Assembly (NCBI GenBank): GCA_028023455.1
Contig: JAQFVV010006200.1
Span: 5,528,506-5,592,505, forward strand
From: Epiperipatus broadwayi
Taxonomy: Eukaryota; Onychophora; Udeonychophora; Euonychophora; Peripatidae
Direction of reading: 5' to 3'
DNA: 64,000 nt
The notes beneath the pieces are model-generated. The model worked only from the letters and a program-made list of their open reading frames with translations. It made no database searches and was not told the origin of the DNA. This document shows, one piece after another, positions 58,592-64,000 of the stretch. Position 1 is the first letter of the stretch; the number at the start of each line of letters is the position of its first letter. Both the position numbers and the translations under genes were made by a program.

Positions 58592-59069
58592 CTTTTTTAT
58601 AGATACTTCCATATTTCTCCATTCTTTTTTATTTCATAAATAATTCCATACAAATAAAGATACAATAAAAGACAAATAACCCCCAAGATGCATTTCGTGC
58701 TGAACCTGCACTCATCAGTTGGGCCAGGTCATCATCTCTCATATATATCTTTATTACATGTAGAGTATTTATGAAGAGCAAATTGTCTCATTTTTATTTT
58801 CAAGCGTCAATTTACTCAACTCCCAACTTTTTACGTTATCAACTTTTTGATAAAAACGTAATGATTATTACTAATCATTTATTAAACTAGAGATTTTCTC
58901 TAGCGCAGATATAAACTTTAATCCAAGTTAAAGATTAATATATCTGATTTTCAGCACACACAGATGGTTATTTACGTTTTCCTTCACCCATGCTTAGTAT
59001 CTTTTTTTATAGATACTTTCATATTTTTCCATTCTTTTTTATTTCATACTTGTGATTCCAAATAAAAAT
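58592..59069. repeat. Direct repeats flanking a family A fragment
   Basis: About 68 bases at 58592-58660 (CATATTTCTCCATTCTTTTT) recur at 59002-59069 (CATATTTTTCCATTCTTTTT). They bracket the ribozyme fragment at 58670-58745. They may be a long target duplication or a segmental duplication. Confidence 0.65.
58672..58732 (-). ncRNA. Hammerhead ribozyme, family A, fully intact
   Basis: Minus strand: CCCAA, CTGATGA (complement of 58712-58718), stem II GTGC/GCAC closing AG-GTT-CA with an inner G-C pair, GAAA (complement of 58693-58696), ATGCATC, then TTGGG. The predicted cut is between 58687 and 58686. G10.1-C11.1 and all core bases are present; stem I is a perfect CCCAA/TTGGG. This is the only family A copy keeping the CpG at C11.1-G12. 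Confidence 0.85.
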
Positions 59070-60425
59070 AAACCAAGATTGTTTATAAAATGTTCTCATA
59101 GTGAAAAAATATGGTCTGAGTTTTTGCTCTGCTGTAGAATTATTGTGATTTGGAAAAGTTTGATATGAGCGGTGCAATATGGCTTGTGACAATTTTAAGG
59201 TGTATTGCTTTGTAGAGAAAGAGAGAGAAAAGGAGCAGATTAATGCTATTTTTATGTCAAATACATTATGGGTTTCTATTATTTTAGAATAGTAATACAT
59301 ATTCATACACATTGAGTTATCTTAATAAATTAGAACTCATATTGATGTTGAACTGCCTCTAAAAAATGGCATTTTGGTCAAATAAAGAGAATATTTGGTT
59401 ATTATCAGTTATAATTTACAACTGCTATCATTCTGTCATCATCTGATTTCTCAAACAATTGGTCACAAATATATACTACTTTCTATTTAAATCTTCAATG
59501 CAACTCAAATCTGTTAAATAATATTATATTTATGCATGTAATAATTTTTTTTATTTATTTTAAAATGTACTCTAAATATGAGATGTTAATTAAACTAAAG
59601 AGTTATTAAGAAATGGCAATCTTTTATCAATGATGAACAAGTATTATAACAATATCTCAGTGTCTAATTTTTCCAGCCTGCCCTTTTAGTAAAAAATATA
59701 ACATACAATAGTATCTTAGGAATCCATCTTCTACACAGAACATCCAGTAAGTAAATAATCAAGTATTTTAAAGTCCATAAGAAATTTGATTACCAGAAAT
59801 GAAAAGGCTGGAACTACAATCTTCAGAATCTACTGTACTGCATTCAACCATGCAGGAGGAAATGTTCAATTTAATTATTATTACTATTAATAATAACAGG
59901 TGTGTTATTAGAAAAAAAATAAAGTTAGCAGTAAGAGGGAAGTAATGGTGTGGTCTGTGTCTTCTTGCAAATGGCAAATTAGCATAATCTGAAATAACAC
60001 TAACAAATTTATAGAAAATTAAGAATAAATGTAAGTAAATGAAACAGAAGTAATTACCTTCTATTGAATAGTGTAATGTCAACAACCACAAAAAGATAGA
60101 ATGATACCAATCTATCTTTTAGCACTGTTGTTTATAAACTTAGTTTTTTGACGTAGTTTTAAACTATAGGATGGATTTGGTCTATTATTTTAATATATGT
60201 GCAGGCTAAGTAATATGAAATTGCCATTAATATATTCAGAAGATCAAAAGCAATGATGATAATTTAGAGAAGTAAAAGAAAGCCATAGGTTCTAGTAGAT
60301 TAGTCGTTTTAAATATTTGGGAAACATTAATTGATTGGTAATAATTGATGTGAGAATTAAAATGCTTAAACAAACTTTTATTAAATGTTAAAAGTTATAT
60401 TGTCATTAAAGTTTAATAAAAGCAA
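59070..60425. other. AT-rich spacer
   Basis: Nothing recognised; open frames at 59019-59312 and 59768-60091 have no known motif. Confidence 0.45.
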
Positions 60426-60429
60426 TGAG

Positions 60430-60700
60430 TTATTATAGAGGAAAATCTTGAACAATTATAAAAAAGAATGAGATCTTTAAACATGTGGGTTTAGAGAAAA
60501 GTTGAAAAAATAAATTCAAAGAGTTTATAATGTAAAAATATTGAAATGATTAAATTAAAAAAATGAGAAGAAGAAAAAGAAATTATGTTTAACATGCAAT
60601 AAAAGGCAATAAATTCTGAAATATGTATTAAACCAGAACTAGTAGAGAATATAGAAGAAGAAAAAGTAAATGTTTAAAAAAAGAAAGCAAAGAAATTAGA
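60430..60700 (+). pseudogene. Possible old LINE C-terminal remnant
   Basis: After CATGTGGGTTTAGAGAAAAG the frames read WV, stop, RKVEKIN, which resembles the same MWxYRR signature as at 26.8 kb. It is heavily decayed and A-rich, so this is weak. Confidence 0.25.
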
Positions 60701-63537
60701 AACTTAGAAAATATTGTTTGTGGTAATTAATAGGTGAGCTCAATTAATTTGCATAGTTTTAAAATTTGCATCTTCTGGAGACATTTTCTGTATATTTCAA
60801 AATTTTAATCACCAGCATTTTATACTTTTTTAGTAAAAATTCTGTTTGTCAATACCCTATTACTCTAGGCTTCTCACTTTTAACCCTATACATTAATAAA
60901 ATAATGATTATATCCTCACCTCCATTACTACATTAAACTAAATATTTTCTTCCTCCCTCTTAATATCAATAGCCTTTATCTCTCCAAAATCTCACATTTT
61001 GAAATTATCTGTTTATATTATTAATAGTAAATTACAACTTTCCATCTCTTTTACTCATTATTTTTTTTGTTTATTTTCTTTACGATGGTCATTCCCTAGC
61101 CTTAATTAAAATAGCTTGCTTTTATAGAATCACAATGTATATACATGTTTCTTAGCTATTTCCATTTCTTAATGATAACATCTTATTTATTCTAATACTT
61201 CAGTCCAAATAATTACTTATGTTTACAATTTTCACTACCTTCTCATCCAGTTTCCTAATATTTCAAATTTAAAATACACTGCCATCTATGAGGTTTTAAA
61301 GAAACAAATTTTTGTGATTTTAATAAATTGCTTTTTAAAACTTATATAAAATTAATAACTGCATATTTTATTTATCTAAAAAATAAAATAAAATATGAAA
61401 TGGTGTGATAATAAGACTTTGATCATTCATAATAAACTATAAGTTTATAATAAAAATAAATTTTAAAATGTTTAATACATATTAATATGAAAAAAAAATA
61501 TTTGTTGAGTTTTCTAATACATTAGTATTTCAGAAATATTAATATTTTAGTTTTTAATTTGTAAATAATGAATTCTTTTTTTGAATATGAAGTGCTATTG
61601 GAAATAGTTATTTTATATCCACTTACAAAACCTATAGTATGACTTGGGTATAATAGCTTCTGCTTTTGGGTAATATTTTTGATAACTATATTTCTCTTGA
61701 GCTGAGTTAGATTCAATAAAATATATTTGAAAATATTAATTAAAATTAGATATTCATAAATATCACAGCATATTACTTGCCTTATTTTTTGATTTTCACA
61801 GTCTTATTATGTATTTGAAAACTGAATTTTATTTAAAATGGCCCCCTTAGCACAAAGACAATAATGATGGCAATTCTTTCAAATCCAAATAAAAACTGCA
61901 ATATCCTTCTTTTATGTGATAAAGTGAAAATAATTGATTTAATTTTTATACAAAAAACAGTAATATGTTAAAACTGAGGGGTATTCAATAAAAAAAAACA
62001 TCAATTCATGAGATAGTACAAAATAAATTTGTGTGCTAAAACTTCATTTGTAGTACATGAAAATATTTAATTCCTTGTAGGTATCTTTCAATCCAAAACT
62101 GAAGTGATACTGTCTGTCATATTTAGTACTGTAGTTCATTCCTTACTCTGGATTTGTAGGGTTCAGCAATTTATTTTTAATTAGTAATGAATATATAATT
62201 TACTTTTTATTTCTATTCCTAGATGGCAGATATAATTAGGAGATAAGAACATTCTAAATTCATGCAACACTTGCATAGCTTTGTGGGATTATTTATGCTA
62301 TGTTCATAAAAAAAGATTTTTTATTTATTTTCAAAGTTAATTTTCCATTTCAAATGTATTTTAATTTCTTTGAATAATACTTTAATAATAAAATGTATTC
62401 TATTTTATATCCATTACTGTTTTTAAACCATTAATGTGTGAGATTGATGGTACACACACTCCTTTAATGTTAGTAACATCTCAGAAGTATGTATCTTCTA
62501 TACTTCTTAATTAGTTACTTCACAAAGAGTTATGATTATGAGAGCCATGACTCTTGAAAGTGCTCAGCCTATGGTTTAATAAGATATTAAATATTAGCTT
62601 TGTGTTTATGCATTTATAGTGCTAGTATTGAATTACAGAATATTAACTAAACACGCAACTTTTAAAATTAAGTTTGTATACTTCTTAATATAATTTTAAT
62701 ATATTAAATATTTTTAGATTGTCATTATTTTTATTAGTTTTAAAAACATTTTAGATATTAAGTATTCTAAAAAAAAACATTTATCTATAAATTCTATCCA
62801 AAATGAATACTATATATATAAAAAATTAAGCACAGGTTTGAGCCTCAATTTAGTCATATCTAATCTTCCTAAAGTAAATGAAGTCCAAAAAGCATTAAGT
62901 TTGTGAATGGGGGATGTAAAAAAAGATACTTGGAAGACAGCATTACAGTGTATCCAAAAGCATTAAAAAGAATAACACCACATCTTTATTGCTATTTAAT
63001 ATGATGTGGTTATAAAGATTCATAAATTGGTATGAATGCAAAGACAAATCCCTTCAAGCAAAATTGCAACATTATTAGCTTTTCACTTATATGAAACGTT
63101 GATTAAAATTATCAATACAAAATGCTATCAATGCAATAGCAAAATTTTGCAAAAAAAAAGAGACCGCCACTATCTGAACAGGCAACATATAAAATTTATG
63201 ATAGTGCCTTTTGCATTTAAATATAGTCATATTATCACCAATTTTCAACATAAAAATGAATGAAAAATATTAGTATGTTTTTTTGAGTGATGGTCATGAA
63301 CAAATTCTCAAATGTATATAACTAGATTTGAGCAGAATATGTAGATGTGTAAATCAATTCTTTTAATCTATGATACTATTATCTTTTTCTTGGCTGTATT
63401 TATCTTTTTTTTTTTTTTAAATATACTTTTTTATTAATGCTTTAATGCATATAATTTTTAAATTAAATAGTATCCTAACTATATATATATGTTGAATTAA
63501 GTATTTCCATGAATTGTTATTATAATAAAGAATAGAC
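60701..63537. other. AT-rich spacer
   Basis: No gene or repeat family recognised. Short open frames (61522-61716, 63036-63263) look like chance. Confidence 0.45.
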
Positions 63538-63999
63538 ATGAGGAGATAATATCCAGGTAAATAGAAATAACCTTCAACCTTTGATGTTACCAAGCTACTA
63601 ATTGATAATACCTAAAGACAAACCAGTTTTTTCATTAAATCTATAATGATTCCTTTGTTTGAGTTTTTTATTGAAGTAAAAGTGGTCCTCTTTTACTTCA
63701 AACCCAAATTCTTATATGGATTTAAACACAGAAAGCATTTTTAACATATTTACAACTCTCAGAATAAGTTTAAAATATTATTTGCAGAATGTCAAGAGAT
63801 GTGCTATTCTTTTGCATTCTAATGCCTATAAAAATAGCTTTCAATGTTTAAATTATATAAGAATAAAACTCAAATTATTAGAAGTTTAATGAAAAAACTG
63901 GTTTAACCTCAGTGATTGTCAATTAGTATTAATTGATAATTTTTTGGCAACATCAAAGGTTAAAGGTTATTTTTATTAACATGGATATTATCTCCTCAT
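63538..63999. mobile_element. Family E TIR element, copy 2
   Basis: The ends ATGAGGAGATAATATCCA and TGGATATTATCTCCTCAT are inverted, and similarity continues inward for about 100 bases (AACCTTTGATGTT and its mirror). The inner hairpin includes GAAGTAAAAGTGGTCCTCTT and its partner. Length 462, one base different from the 39.9 kb copy. Confidence 0.85.
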
Positions 64000-64000
64000 T

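Noticed and set aside
59768-60091. 107-codon minus-strand frame as a membrane protein
   Set aside because: Hydrophobic composition is expected from AT-rich DNA; no family resemblance and no codon pattern.

Overview
This is a very AT-rich, gene-poor stretch of an animal nuclear genome. I see no operons, bacterial genes, viral genes or complete host genes. Everything coding that I recognise is a decayed retroelement: non-LTR retrotransposons (one of RTE type in three copies of different age), Penelope-like elements (PLEs, with RT and GIY-YIG endonuclease), and one Ty3/gypsy integrase. Long A/T runs, (TA)n tracts, tRNA-derived SINEs and many palindromic non-autonomous elements fill the rest. The element mix points to an invertebrate metazoan. 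I cannot name the phylum from sequence alone.

Layout: 0-0.9 kb, LINE 3' end. 2.3-4.7 kb, PLE remnant with long inverted arms. 4.9-5.3 kb, near-perfect palindrome. 5.9-6.6 kb, family B repeat. 11.1-11.5 kb, tRNA-like repeats. 11.7-13.5 kb, Tc1/mariner-type palindromic element with nested insertions. 14-20 kb, families A and B. 22.8-24.7 kb, gypsy LTR and integrase. 24.9-25.8 kb, second TA-flanked TIR element. 28.0-29.3 kb, RTE copy 1. 31.9-32.3 kb, MITE with perfect 39-bp TIRs. 33.5-34.6 kb, a CpG-retaining island with a candidate first coding exon. 37.4-39.0 kb, PLE inside a family A repeat. 39.9-40.4 and 63.5-64.0 kb, family E. 42.1-44.9 kb, the best RTE copy. 46.6-47.0 kb, an old RTE copy. 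48-49.2 and 55.6-58.7 kb, more families A, B and C.

The main result is that three short interspersed repeat families (A, B, C) carry type I hammerhead self-cleaving ribozymes: CTGANGA, a short hairpin, GAAA, a tiny stem III, then TH at the cleavage point, with the downstream strand pairing back to the bases just before CTGANGA. Three copies keep the whole core with well-paired helices or nearly so (58.7 kb minus, 57.4 kb minus, 48.7 kb minus). Others keep the core with weaker helices, and the rest show datable decay. In families A and B the ribozymes often sit in opposite orientation at the two ends of a 0.5-0.7 kb palindrome. Hammerheads in PLE terminal repeats and in metazoan retrozymes are established knowledge. 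The opposed-ribozyme foldback arrangement, the CpG-driven decay of the catalytic C11.1-G12 step, and a PLE sitting in stem III of one copy are what I consider worth testing here.

Functionally, the autonomous partners that could have mobilised the short elements are represented only by dead copies: PLE RT/EN for the ribozyme repeats, RTE or LINE enzymes for the SINEs, and mariner-type transposase (absent here) for the TIR elements.
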